DNA of 64,000 nt from positions 23,841 through 87,840 of the forward strand of contig SIAQ01000005.1 of assembly GCA_009697105.1 (NCBI GenBank), in the 5' to 3' direction. Of the stretch, positions 1 through 8,498 are shown one piece after another. This DNA comes from Gemmataceae bacterium (lineage in GTDB: Bacteria; Planctomycetota; Planctomycetia; Gemmatales; Gemmataceae). The translations under genes were made by a program, and so were the position numbers. The first letter of the stretch is position 1. Every line of letters starts with the position of its first letter. The notes beneath the pieces are model-generated. The model ran no database searches. It saw only the letters and a program-made list of their open reading frames with translations, and was not told the DNA's origin.

Positions 1-2
1 AA

Positions 3-1397
3 GTCCGTTTCTATCCAATGGTCGCCATGGACCTGATCAACCCGGAGGACGGCAAGAAAATGGTCTGGGACAATCGGTTGTCCAACTACCGCGGCAAGCT
101 TTTTGCGGTTACCTTTCAAACCGGCAAGTATTTCGCCGATGACCTGACCTCGCGCGAAGCGAGCGTCTTCGCCGACACCTATACTTCGCAAGTCCACGAC
201 ATCCTCCAACTCGTCGATCCAATGAACATCAAAGGCGAAGGCGTCGTGCTGCTCAAAGATTGGCTCTACGATCCGGAGAAACTGCCCAATGACGATGGGA
301 AAGGCAAGGACCTCAAGTTCATCCGTTACGTCTCCGAGCCGTGGAAAATCAACACCGACATCACGAAGGAAGCCTGGATGGCCCAGGAGGATCTCTGGGT
401 CCAATCCGAGGTCTACCGAATTATCCGATCCGTCAACGATTCGATCAGCAAATTCAAGGGCAAGGGCGGCGAAAAACGCGCCACCGCTTATAAGTTCCAA
501 AACGATACCTTCGACTTGGACCTCACGCTGCAAGCCGACAGCAGCTTGACATTCAAGGTCAAAAATCGCCTCAAGAAACGTCAACGACTCGACCTCAGCT
601 TTCGCGTGGCCATGAGCAAGTCCCAGTCGCCGGAAATCCTGAAGGTCAGCGGTCTGCCACTGATGCCGATGGGAGACAAAGACGGCAAAGACACCTATAT
701 GCAAACCTTCACGCCCAACAAAGACCTGCCCGCTCGTCAGGGAATCTACGCGGTCGAACAGGTTCTGACGATGGATTCCGCCGCCGTCAAACGCATCGAC
801 CACGTCAGCATCGGGTCGAACGGCGCCGACGATTTCTCGCATTCCCATCGCACGTTTCCGACCAATCTAAGACCGTTCGACCGTCGTGGCCTACCACCTC
901 CCGATCCGGGTGTTGGTGTTGGTGTTGGTATCGGAATTGGTATTGGTGGGGTGGGAAGAGGCGTTGTGGGCGGAGTGCCGATGAACGTGCTATTTTTCCC
1001 GGGTCACGGCCTTTGGCCGAATCGCTATGTCGGGGTAACTGACCAATCGCGGCGAATCCCGATTTCGTTGGTGTTGATCGTCGATCAAGACCACGTCGAT
1101 CGCGTTATGAGCACGTTCAACAACTCGCGGTTGCGATTCCTTGAAACGCAGGTGCTGCTGAACCATTACACCGAGCAGATTCAGCCGCCGCCATTGCCGA
1201 TTGAAGTGAAGGGCGATGGTGGCATCGGCGTGCTGCCGAAATTCGGGTTCGGCGGTGGCCGTGAGCCGCCCGGCGGCCCCGGGTTTGGGGCCGGCGCGTC
1301 CACGTCCGAAGAATCAAATATGGAACTCGTCATTTATGGTATCATGACGTTGTACCAGCGCTATCATCCGCGACCGCTGAACGTTGAGAGGAAGTAG
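3..1397 (+). CDS. Hypothetical protein with Gly/Val-rich segment, 5' end cut by window
   Basis: The reading frame is open from the first complete codon. The first ATG (18) has no ribosome-binding site, so the gene probably begins upstream of the window. The visible ~460 residues are mostly charged and soluble. A low-complexity Gly-Val-Ile stretch lies near residues 295-315, encoded by a GGTGTT-type tandem tract at about 905-965. The C-terminal third is Pro/Gly rich, followed by a more conserved-looking tail (MELVIYGIMTLYQRY). I do not recognise the family. It is followed on the same strand by the membrane-anchored protein at 1730 and may belong with it, although a 330-base repeat element separates them. 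Coding status is well supported by length and codon use; function is unknown. Confidence 0.75.
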   Translation, partial: VRFYPMVAMDLINPEDGKKMVWDNRLSNYRGKLFAVTFQTGKYFADDLTSREASVFADTYTSQVHDILQLVDPMNIKGEGVVLLKDWLYDPEKLPNDDGKGKDLKFIRYVSEPWKINTDITKEAWMAQEDLWVQSEVYRIIRSVNDSISKFKGKGGEKRATAYKFQNDTFDLDLTLQADSSLTFKVKNRLKKRQRLDLSFRVAMSKSQSPEILKVSGLPLMPMGDKDGKDTYMQTFTPNKDLPARQGIYAVEQVLTMDSAAVKRIDHVSIGSNGADDFSHSHRTFPTNLRPFDRRGLPPPDPGVGVGVGIGIGIGGVGRGVVGGVPMNVLFFPGHGLWPNRYVGVTDQSRRIPISLVLIVDQDHVDRVMSTFNNSRLRFLETQVLLNHYTEQIQPPPLPIEVKGDGGIGVLPKFGFGGGREPPGGPGFGAGASTSEESNMELVIYGIMTLYQRYHPRPLNVERK

Positions 1398-1418
1398 CGC
1401 AACGATCTTGAGCAAATT

Positions 1419-1692
1419 CAAGCCCAGAGGGTGAGGTACTCCGAACCCCATTGACACCGACTTAAGGAACTCAGGCCAGGCAATCAAATTTGAACCACAG
1501 AGGCACAGAGGACACAGAGAAAATACGCGGAATAGTTAATTGGAATTCTCACGATTCTGCGTGCCTTGTTCTTCTCCCCTTCTTTGTATTTTCTCTGTGT
1601 CCTCTGTGCCTCTGTGGTTCAATTGCGTTTTTCCGATGCGAGTTCCTTAAGTTGGTGTCAATGGGGTTCGGAGTATCTCTTCCCTAGGCTTG
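1419..1692. repeat. Composite nested inverted repeat (families A and B, 'empty' form)
   Basis: Three concentric inverted repeats. The outer arms carry GGTACTCCGAACC (1434-1449 and 1664-1680), the middle arms TTGACACC plus TTAAGGAA, and the inner arms ACAGAGGCACAGAGGACAC (from 1496 and from 1592). The central spacer holds GGAATTCTCACGATTCTGCG. It fills the gap between the first two genes. The same three shells occur at 5525-5957 in the opposite orientation with an extra insertion. Confidence 0.9.
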
Positions 1693-1729
1693 CGTTCCCT
1701 GCTTGATGCCCAAACCGGAGGATTGGCAG

Positions 1730-4033
1730 ATGAAGAAACCCGACCTGTCCAAAGTGAAAGACCTGTTCTTCGCCCATGGCGAAAAAATCGCTCTGGGCAT
1801 CTGCGCATTCCTTGCGCTGACGTTCGGCGCGCTGAGTCTGCTCAAGGCAATGAGCGTGAGTCGAGCGGAGAACTCCCAGAAAACTTGGGAGCAGGAGCTG
1901 CGCGACACCCACGCCAAAATCCACGGCGAGATCGATCGCGCGACCATTAGCGATCTACCCGAATTTACGAAAAAAATGTTCAAGTCGGACCATTATGAAT
2001 GGCAACCGTTGAGAGGGGATTTCAAGCCGGGCCCCTACCTGGCGATTCCCGATTCGGGGAGTTCGACCAAGCGAGTCAATCCCGTGCCGCTGTCGATTCG
2101 CACCGGTGACAAGAACATTCAAATCGAATACATCCGCGCGTTGGCCTTGACGTACGATATTGAGCCGCGCGGCGGCGCTTTTCGGGCGTTCAATCCTGGT
2201 AACGCGGTCGTACCGGTGCCCATCGGCAAAGGCGTTCAAGTAGTCGTTCCCGTGGCCGACCCCGTGCGCTTAGCCGTGCCCGTCCGCATGGTGCGCGTCA
2301 CCGCGGCATTTCCGATGAAGCAGCAGATCGAAGAGTTTCGCCGGGCGCTCCGCATCACAAGCCAGAAAGAAATGCTCGATAAACAGGAAGACTTGCCGCG
2401 TTTCCTGGGCCTCAACGTGGTTCGCTATCAGCTCAATGAGAAGGGCGAACCGATCGGCAAAGAAGTCGAGATCATCAAGCTATCGCAGCGCTCCAAGGCT
2501 CTCGATGATTTAATGCGCGTTGCGATTTACGACCGCGTTCAACCGGAGGTTATGAAAAAATATCTCTACAACGGTTTGTTCACGCCGTTGCCGACGCTCG
2601 CCAATGCGAAGTATCGGAAGGTAGAGCTTGAAGGATTTGAACTCGACTATCCGCCGGAAGCCGACTTGGTGATGGTGGGAGAACTTCCAAAAGAAGGTGT
2701 GAAACCACCTTTTAAGCTGCCCGTGCTGCCCGGTGGCGGCAAGCGACCGCTATTCCCAATGATGGAACAGCCTAACCCGAATCTCATGGGCGGTGTGGAA
2801 CGTAAGATCGATGAGTTTCGTCGGGTCGATCTCAAGAAGACCGACGAGTCTCTCGAGAAGCGATTGTTCGGTGAATCAGGGACGGAACGCTACAAGGCTA
2901 ATGATTACAACATCACGCATGCCCTTGGCCTGTTCCCGCCGCAAAATCTTGACGCGAAGGGCGGCGCATTCCCAGGTCAATTCCTCGACATGAACCCGGC
3001 AGGTGAGAATCTCTATTTCTCCGCTTGGCAGGTTGAACCAGCGATGCCGGGCGTGGGTGTCGTTCCCAATATGCCGCCGCGATTCCAGCCGATGCCCGGT
3101 GTAGGCCAGCCGACGCAGCAGTTCCCCGATTGGGATCGCGATGCCCTGGTGAGCTTCATAGATCCCGACGTCGTTCCGGGTGAAACCTACAGGTACAGTA
3201 TCCAAGTGCGGATAGCGAACCCCAATTACAAGTATCCAAAAATCGACGATCTCGCCTACGCCGCATTGACGAGCCAGCCCGAACTGATCCTCGGCAACAG
3301 CCATCCGAAATGGGAGAATACACCGACGATCACCATTCCGCACGAATACAGTCTTTACGCCGCCGACCAGCAGATGATCGACGAAGGGGCCGGGCAAATG
3401 CCGAAAAAAGGCCAGGCAACTGTCGATCCCAAAACGCGCGATATGACGGCATTTCAAATCCACCTCTGGGCGAAGAGGGAACGTGACTTCACCAAAGGCC
3501 AAGACCACGATATCGGCGACGTCGTCATCGCCGAACGCATCCTGGTTCGCCGCGGCGACCAGATCGGCGTCGGCGCGTACGTCAAGATCGCCTCATGGAA
3601 CCGCGTGAAGAATTCGCTCGACATTCCTTCATACAACGAACTGTTCCCGAAGGATAAAAAGAATCCCGCCAAGATCCACGGCGCGTTTCTCAACATGCAG
3701 CCGACGGTGGCAGGTATCGAGGAAGGTGTTCGCAAAGAAGTGAAGCTGCCGCCGCCGGTCTTGGTCGATTTCTTCGGCGGCAAGCGAACGAAGCCCGGCA
3801 GCAACGTGGTCGAGGAGGAGACCGCCGTCGAATCGCTGATCATGACGCCCGACGGACAGCTCTTCGTACGCAACTCGCGCATCGACACCGATACCGCTAC
3901 GCCGCTGGGCCGTGAACGCGAGGAGCGGGTTCAGGAAAATCGCCGGCATTTCAACGAACTCCTCCGCAGCGTCATCGGCACTTCCGCCGTCATACCGGGC
4001 GGGGGCATCAATCTGCCGGGAGTCAAGAACTAG
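1730..4033 (+). CDS. Hypothetical membrane-anchored protein
   Basis: The chosen ATG (1730) has GGAGGA eight bases upstream; the frame is open back to 1703 (TTG and ATG), but those starts lack a binding site. The product is 767 residues. A short basic N-terminus is followed by one membrane segment at about residues 17-38 (IALGICAFLALTFGALSLL), then a helical, charged stretch (about 40-75) and a long soluble domain with Pro/Gly-rich linkers around residues 320-360 and 440-470. This suggests a single-pass protein with a large domain outside the inner membrane. I see no enzyme motif. It follows the truncated gene at 3-1397 on the same strand and may function with it. Family not recognised. Confidence 0.8.
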   Translation: MKKPDLSKVKDLFFAHGEKIALGICAFLALTFGALSLLKAMSVSRAENSQKTWEQELRDTHAKIHGEIDRATISDLPEFTKKMFKSDHYEWQPLRGDFKPGPYLAIPDSGSSTKRVNPVPLSIRTGDKNIQIEYIRALALTYDIEPRGGAFRAFNPGNAVVPVPIGKGVQVVVPVADPVRLAVPVRMVRVTAAFPMKQQIEEFRRALRITSQKEMLDKQEDLPRFLGLNVVRYQLNEKGEPIGKEVEIIKLSQRSKALDDLMRVAIYDRVQPEVMKKYLYNGLFTPLPTLANAKYRKVELEGFELDYPPEADLVMVGELPKEGVKPPFKLPVLPGGGKRPLFPMMEQPNPNLMGGVERKIDEFRRVDLKKTDESLEKRLFGESGTERYKANDYNITHALGLFPPQNLDAKGGAFPGQFLDMNPAGENLYFSAWQVEPAMPGVGVVPNMPPRFQPMPGVGQPTQQFPDWDRDALVSFIDPDVVPGETYRYSIQVRIANPNYKYPKIDDLAYAALTSQPELILGNSHPKWENTPTITIPHEYSLYAADQQMIDEGAGQMPKKGQATVDPKTRDMTAFQIHLWAKRERDFTKGQDHDIGDVVIAERILVRRGDQIGVGAYVKIASWNRVKNSLDIPSYNELFPKDKKNPAKIHGAFLNMQPTVAGIEEGVRKEVKLPPPVLVDFFGGKRTKPGSNVVEEETAVESLIMTPDGQLFVRNSRIDTDTATPLGREREERVQENRRHFNELLRSVIGTSAVIPGGGINLPGVKN

Positions 4034-4058
4034 GCGGCAGAAGAAAACTCGATCCATT

Positions 4059-4149
4059 CAAGCCCAGGGGTGAGGTGCTCCGAACCTCTGGGATCAATTG
4101 TCGATATGCGTCTATCCCAGGGGTTCGGAGTACCTTACCCCTGGGCTTA
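4059..4149. repeat. Inverted repeat, family A
   Basis: Arms AAGCCCAGGGGTGAGGTGCT (4060) and its complement ending at 4148 enclose a short loop. It carries the same GGTACTCCGAACC core as the outer shells of 1419-1692 and 5525-5957, but has no inner families. It lies between converging genes (the ends at 4033 and 4166) and could serve as a bidirectional terminator. Confidence 0.85.
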
Positions 4150-4165
4150 CGTTTCCTTCAAATTC

Positions 4166-5476
4166 CTACAAGTCAAATACCGCCAGCGCCTTGTCCAAGC
4201 GTGCGAGCACTTCGTTCGTATCGGCAATCGACATCGCGGCACAGAAGCCGTGATGGCATGCCGCGCCGCCGTAGTCGTGGAAGTAGACGCCGTGCTCGAT
4301 GGCGATCTTGATGAATCGCAACATTTGGTTGCGTTGGTGGTGGACGACGTCGCGGTAATTACGTGGCTCGCGGTCGATGCCGAAGTACACGCCGAAGCGG
4401 GCGCCGAGTCCCTGCACTCGAGCGTTGATGCCGTGCTTGGCGAAGAGCGTCGTCAAGCCGGCAAAGAGCAGCTCAGCGACGGCGTGAATGTGATCGTAAA
4501 ATCCTGGCTCGCGGTAGGCGCGGATCGCCGCTAGCGCTGCGGCAACGACGACGGGATGGCCGTTGTACGTGCCCGAATGCTGGCAGTCGCCGATCGGCAT
4601 CAAGCGATCCATGATGTCGCGCCGCCCGCCGAAGACGCTGAGCGGATACCCGCCGCCGACGGCTTTGCCCAGCGTGCAAAGATCAGGCGTCACGCCCAGA
4701 TAGCCCTGAGCGCCGCTGATACCCATGCGAAAGGCGCTGAGCACTTCGTCAAAAATAAGCAGCACGCCGTATCGGCGCGTCAACTCTCGAAGCGCCGTCA
4801 TAAACTCCGGGTTGGGCAATATGCATCCCGCGTTGTAGTAGATCGGCTCGCCGATGACCGCAGCCAGTTCATGCCCATGTTGCTGAAAGGCACGCTCGAG
4901 CAGATCGACATGATTGTACGGCACGACGATGATCTGCTCCTGCAAACCGGGTGTCATGCCGGTGGAGCCAGGATAGGCGGTCGGTTGTTCTTCGCTGCCG
5001 AGTTGATCGGCGGGCGTGCCGATGGCGAACATGACTTGGTCGTGATAGCCATGAAAGTTGCCCTCGAACTTCAGCAGTTTGCCTCGCCCGGTAAAGGCGC
5101 GGGCCAGGCGGATGCAGTGCATCGTTGCTTCGGTCCCCGACCCGGTGAAACGGACGCGTTCCAGACATGGTATCACCTCGCAGAGCAGTTCCGCGAGTTC
5201 GGCAGTTTGCTCGTTCTCGTAGGAGCACGCCGCTCCGCGAGCGAGAGCCGCCTCGACCGCCCGACGTACGCGGGCATCGCCGTGGCCAAGGAGCGTGGCG
5301 CCATGGCTGCAACAGAGATCGATGTACTCGCGGCTGTCCAAGTCCTCCAACCGACAGCCGTCGGCACGATCGAAGTACATCGCGTGCCCAACCGCGCGAT
5401 TCAGTCGAGTCGATGAACTGACCCCGCCGGCCAAGGATTGACATGCACGTTGATATTGCTCGGTCACACGGCTCAT
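4166..5476 (-). CDS. Class III aminotransferase, glutamate-1-semialdehyde aminomutase-like
   Basis: A 436-residue PLP enzyme of the class III (fold type I) family. The phosphate-binding segment TGSGTEAT is at about residues 111-118, the conserved FDEV at 242-245, and the Schiff-base lysine in TLGKAVGGG at about 271. Length fits glutamate-1-semialdehyde 2,1-aminomutase, the closest family, but several segments differ from the strict heme-pathway enzyme and no other heme gene is nearby, so a paralogue acting on another amino acid or amino sugar is possible. The start at 5476 has a GGGGGGCC binding site. The frame stays open about 70 codons further upstream, but that part is translated repeat DNA and is rejected. 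It converges on the gene ending at 4033. Confidence 0.85.
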   Translation of the reverse strand: MSRVTEQYQRACQSLAGGVSSSTRLNRAVGHAMYFDRADGCRLEDLDSREYIDLCCSHGATLLGHGDARVRRAVEAALARGAACSYENEQTAELAELLCEVIPCLERVRFTGSGTEATMHCIRLARAFTGRGKLLKFEGNFHGYHDQVMFAIGTPADQLGSEEQPTAYPGSTGMTPGLQEQIIVVPYNHVDLLERAFQQHGHELAAVIGEPIYYNAGCILPNPEFMTALRELTRRYGVLLIFDEVLSAFRMGISGAQGYLGVTPDLCTLGKAVGGGYPLSVFGGRRDIMDRLMPIGDCQHSGTYNGHPVVVAAALAAIRAYREPGFYDHIHAVAELLFAGLTTLFAKHGINARVQGLGARFGVYFGIDREPRNYRDVVHHQRNQMLRFIKIAIEHGVYFHDYGGAACHHGFCAAMSIADTNEVLARLDKALAVFDL

Positions 5477-5524
5477 GGCTGGCCCCCCGGTTCGTTGGTG
5501 GTAGTGATGATGGAGATAATGTAT

Positions 5525-5957
5525 CCAAGCCCAGTGGTGAGGTACTCCGAACCTCTGAGAACTGCCGAACGCGCGGCTTCGCCCTAGAGGTTCGGAGTAT
5601 CTCACCGCCATTGGCACCAACTTAAGGAACGCGCATTGAAGAAACACAATTGAACCACAGAGGCACAGAGGACACAGAGAAAACACGAAGAATGGGAGAA
5701 GAATGACGCCACCGACAAAAGTACGAGCCGGAAGCGTAAGCGACGGATTTCTCCAGTCCGTCGCTTACGCTTCCGGCTCGTAAAGCGACTTTTGTCGGTC
5801 GCGTCAAGAATAATGCACGCAGAATCGTGAGAATTCCAGGTCACTATTCCGTGCATTTTCTCTGTGTCCCCTGTGTCTCTGTGGTTAGTCTGCGTTTTTT
5901 GACACAGATTCCTTAAGTTGGTGCCAATGGTTTCGGAGTACCTCACCACTGGGCTTG
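5525..5957. repeat. Five-level nested inverted repeat (families A, B, C)
   Basis: From outside to inside, the paired arms are: AAGCCCAGTGGTGAGGTAC (5527 with 5957); CCATTGGCACCAACTTAAGG (5608 with 5930); ACAGAGGCACAGAGGACAC (about 5657 with 5883); GACGCCACCGACAAAAGT (5705 with 5804); GGAAGCGTAAGCGACGG (5730 with 5774). The left outer arm also forms its own hairpin with 5585-5605. The element fills the gap between the aminotransferase start and the methyltransferase gene. The inner C unit (about 5703-5808) is missing from the otherwise equivalent element at 1419-1692. Confidence 0.92.
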
Positions 5958-6065
5958 CCTAACTATTTCCACAACAAATGGTTGAATTCAAATTCTCCGC
6001 CCCACCATGTCGCGCATCGAAAACTCGTCTTGACACTTTTGCTCGCTTGCGTTACTTCGCGGAGT

Positions 6066-6974
6066 ATGGCGAACTTTTTCTCTTACAAACTGAAGCAATC
6101 CGATTTGCAGGCGATCTTCGGTCCGGCGAGCGTGGAGCAACCAGAGCTACGCAGTTCGCCGCATTTGCAGGGGCCGCATCATCCCTTTGATTTCGCGCAG
6201 AGGCTCTATTCGCTGGAATCGCTTCAGCCTTCCGGGTTTCGGGTGCCACGTGTCGATCTGTTGGAACCCTATTCGCTGCAATGGTTTCTGGATATCGAGA
6301 ATCAGCGCCATAGCAAGCATGGCAAATGGATTCCGAAACTGTTGGAATTTTCCAAGCATTCGGGCGAGACACTCTTGGGTTTGGGGCATGGCCTAGGCAC
6401 GGATTGGGTCCAATATGCCCAGCATGGCGCGTCGGTGATGGTGTGCAGCCAGGCATTGCCGCAGCTGGAATTGGTGCAACGGAACTTCGATCTAAGGGGC
6501 TTGTCGGGGCGGTTCATCGATGCCAATCCGACGCGCCTGCCGTTGCCCGCCAACAGCATTGATGTGGCGTGCATCAGCAGTCTGCATCATGGCATCGACG
6601 ATCCGGAAAAGCTGATTCCCGAAGTCTACCGCGTTCTCAAGCCGGGCGGCAAGGTTTTGGCAGTCGCGCCGGCCTATTTCGATGTCGATTATTGGGTGCG
6701 AAACATGTTCTTCTGGAACCGCTGGCTGAAGCCCAATTGCGGCAAGAATCCGCTGCGCTGCAAATTACGGCTGTCAGCAGGCCAGTTCCACGGTCTGTTC
6801 CACCAGTTCATTGACGTTCGCATTCGCAAACGCCAGCTTCGCAGGGTCGAAGTCCCCGTGGTTTGGCAATGGATTCCCCTGCCAATCCTGGCGCGATTGA
6901 TGGGACGAGTGTTAGTGCTGAAGGCTTTCAAACCGTTGAACGCGAATCTGACGACGGTTGAATTGAAGAAATGA
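6066..6974 (+). CDS. Class I SAM-dependent methyltransferase
   Basis: About 302 residues with a Rossmann methyltransferase core of the Methyltransf_11 kind. Motif I is seen as LLGLGHGLGTDW (near residue 103), a post-core acidic position as RFIDANPTRLPLP, motif IV-like VACISSLHH, and the hallmark YRVLKPGGKVL loop. The substrate cannot be read from sequence. The C-terminal ~100 residues (basic, aromatic) are probably a substrate-binding extension. The start is uncertain: the ATG at 6066 has GGAG only one base away, while the frame is open back to a TTG at 5955 inside the repeat, with a short hydrophobic stretch in between. No obvious operon partner. Confidence 0.75.
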   Translation: MANFFSYKLKQSDLQAIFGPASVEQPELRSSPHLQGPHHPFDFAQRLYSLESLQPSGFRVPRVDLLEPYSLQWFLDIENQRHSKHGKWIPKLLEFSKHSGETLLGLGHGLGTDWVQYAQHGASVMVCSQALPQLELVQRNFDLRGLSGRFIDANPTRLPLPANSIDVACISSLHHGIDDPEKLIPEVYRVLKPGGKVLAVAPAYFDVDYWVRNMFFWNRWLKPNCGKNPLRCKLRLSAGQFHGLFHQFIDVRIRKRQLRRVEVPVVWQWIPLPILARLMGRVLVLKAFKPLNANLTTVELKK

Positions 6975-6992
6975 ACAGAAAAAAAAGAAAAA

Positions 6993-7057
6993 TCGAGGTA
7001 GTGACTCCCAGCGCGAGACGGTAACCCAACGCGAGTACCATCCAGTCACTACCTCGA
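6993..7057. repeat. Inverted repeat after methyltransferase
   Basis: TCGAGGTAGTGACT (6993-7006) pairs perfectly with 7044-7057 around a 37-base loop. It follows an A-rich run after the methyltransferase stop. It may act as a terminator, but there is no T-tract. Confidence 0.75.
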
Positions 7058-7267
7058 TAGCGTTGTGAGGTTGCCCTCACTACGTAGTAAATATTGCCCA
7101 CTTTGACTAAAACGCAAATCTTACCATGAGTCTTTCTGCTCATAATTTGGAGATTCAGCGTCAGTTTTTCTGTTTGTATCGATTGCATCGATTGGGTTGA
7201 ATATTCGGCCATTTTTTAACGGCTCCATTTCCGTGACCTATAGTTCCCGCAAGTTGCATGCAATCAT

Positions 7268-7376
7268 GACGCCGCCGACAAAACTGAATTTCCGAGGCTG
7301 AAGCGTAAGCGAGGCAGCCTGAATGCCTCACTTACGCTTCAGCCGCGGACGGAATTTCACTTTGGTCGGGCGCGTC
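7268..7376. repeat. Inverted repeat, family C shell with alternative inner hairpin
   Basis: The outer arms GACGCCGCCGACAAA (7268) and 7361-7376 match the family C shell at 5703-5808. The inner hairpin is different: GGCTGAAGCGTAAGCGAGGC (from 7296), pairing with 7324-7345, instead of the GGAAGCGTAAGCGACGG unit. Confidence 0.88.
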
Positions 7377-7568
7377 AAGGACACGGAAGTTTTGAACCTC
7401 CCCAATTGGCACGATCGAATGTGCAGTATCTTCGGTGCGAAGTTTCATGCCAAAAACACCAAATGGGAAAGTTAATAAATCGCGTGTCCTAAACGTAAAC
7501 CTGGCTTTTCGTGGTCCGTGTATTGTTTGCCTCTTCGTTTCCTAATCCATTTCGGATAAGATCACCGC

Positions 7569-8384
7569 ATGGATCCGATCGACGAACTATTCATCCGTTT
7601 GAAGACCGCTGGCCGAAAGGCGTTTATTCCGTTCCTCACCGCGGGCGATCCCGATCTGGCGGGGACGGCGCATCTGTTACGTGAGTCGGCGCGACGCGGC
7701 GCTTCCTTGATCGAGATCGGCTTCCCCTACAGCGACCCGATCGCGGACGGCAGCGTCATTCAGGCCTCCTACACCCGCGCACTGAACAAGGGCGTTACCG
7801 TCGATGCGATTTTCGCGATGATCAAAGACTACCGCGACAAGGCACGCCAGCTGAAGGAAAACGACGTGCCGCTTGTCGCGATGGTCTCCTATTCCATCGT
7901 GCATTATCGCGGCATCGAGCGATTCATTCTCGACGCAAAATCAGCGGGATTCAGCGGCGCGATCGTGCCCGATCTGCCCGTGGACGAGGCCGACGAATTG
8001 GCGCGACTCGCCGGCCAGCACGACTTCAAGCTCATCATGCTTGTCACGCCGACGACGCCGCGCGAACGAGCGATGCGCATTGCCCGACTTTCGACGGGAT
8101 TTCTGTACTGCGTGAGCGTCGTGGGCATCACGGGCGAGCGCAGCCAGCTGCCGCCGGACTTGCTCGAATCGCTCGCCTGGCTTCGAACGCAGACGGCATT
8201 GCCGATGTGCGTCGGTTTTGGCATCAGCACGCCGGACCACGTGCGGGTGCTGCGTGATTCAGCGGATGGCGTGATCGTCGGCAGTGCGATCGTACGCAAG
8301 CTTGGCGCCGCCAAACCGATCGATGAGATTGCCAAGGACGTCGGCGATCTAGTTACGCAACTTATGGACGCGCTGACTCAATAA
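7569..8384 (+). CDS. trpA: Tryptophan synthase alpha subunit
   Basis: 271 residues, normal length for TrpA. It cleaves indole-3-glycerol phosphate to indole and glyceraldehyde 3-phosphate in the cytoplasm and normally passes indole to TrpB. The catalytic Glu is in LIEIGFPYSDP (about residue 49) and the catalytic Asp in SDPIADG (about 60). The phosphate-binding loops are visible at the C-terminal side (GFGISTPDHV near 218 and VIVGSAIV near 239). The family start at the ATG 7569 fits. No trpB or other trp gene is adjacent, so the pathway is dispersed in this genome. Confidence 0.97.
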   Translation: MDPIDELFIRLKTAGRKAFIPFLTAGDPDLAGTAHLLRESARRGASLIEIGFPYSDPIADGSVIQASYTRALNKGVTVDAIFAMIKDYRDKARQLKENDVPLVAMVSYSIVHYRGIERFILDAKSAGFSGAIVPDLPVDEADELARLAGQHDFKLIMLVTPTTPRERAMRIARLSTGFLYCVSVVGITGERSQLPPDLLESLAWLRTQTALPMCVGFGISTPDHVRVLRDSADGVIVGSAIVRKLGAAKPIDEIAKDVGDLVTQLMDALTQ

Positions 8385-8405
8385 AAGCATTCGCCCATTC
8401 GTGGT

Positions 8406-8463
8406 TTCCGCTTGCGGCTTAGCGCTCGGAAAACCCCACCCGAGCGCTAAGCCGCAAGCGGAA
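8406..8463. repeat. Inverted repeat, family D, after trpA
   Basis: CCGCTTGCGGCTTAGCGCTC (from 8408) pairs with GAGCGCTAAGCCGCAAGCGG ending at 8461, with a 13-base loop. It lies 20 bases past the trpA stop, so it may terminate transcription. Other copies are at 20475, 33618, 52162, 59796 and 62574. Confidence 0.92.
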
Positions 8464-8498
8464 TACGACAAAGCTACGATTCAAGGAGATTCTTCAAG

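Larger units (their letters stand above)
6975..7568. other. Gap between methyltransferase and trpA
   Basis: No credible gene. It holds a perfect 14-base inverted repeat (6993-7057), a family C element (7268-7376) and, between and after them, unstructured AT-richer sequence that presumably contains the trpA promoter. I could not fix a convincing -35/-10 pair. Confidence 0.6.

Noticed and set aside
1490..1687. Small plus-strand frame MNHRGTEDTEK...
   Set aside because: Consists of the two arms of a palindrome, no binding site.
4070..5416. Plus-strand frames across the aminotransferase gene
   Set aside because: Antisense to a gene with full PLP-enzyme motifs.
5477..5686. N-terminal extension of the aminotransferase (MFSLCPLCLCGS...)
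   Set aside because: It is translation of the family B repeat ACAGAGGCACAGAGGACAC; the binding site and family start are at 5476. The same peptide would be predicted at 1490-1687.
6032..6065. TTGACACTTTTGCTCG as a promoter inside the methyltransferase region
   Set aside because: No -10 at a suitable distance, and the region may be coding if the gene starts upstream.
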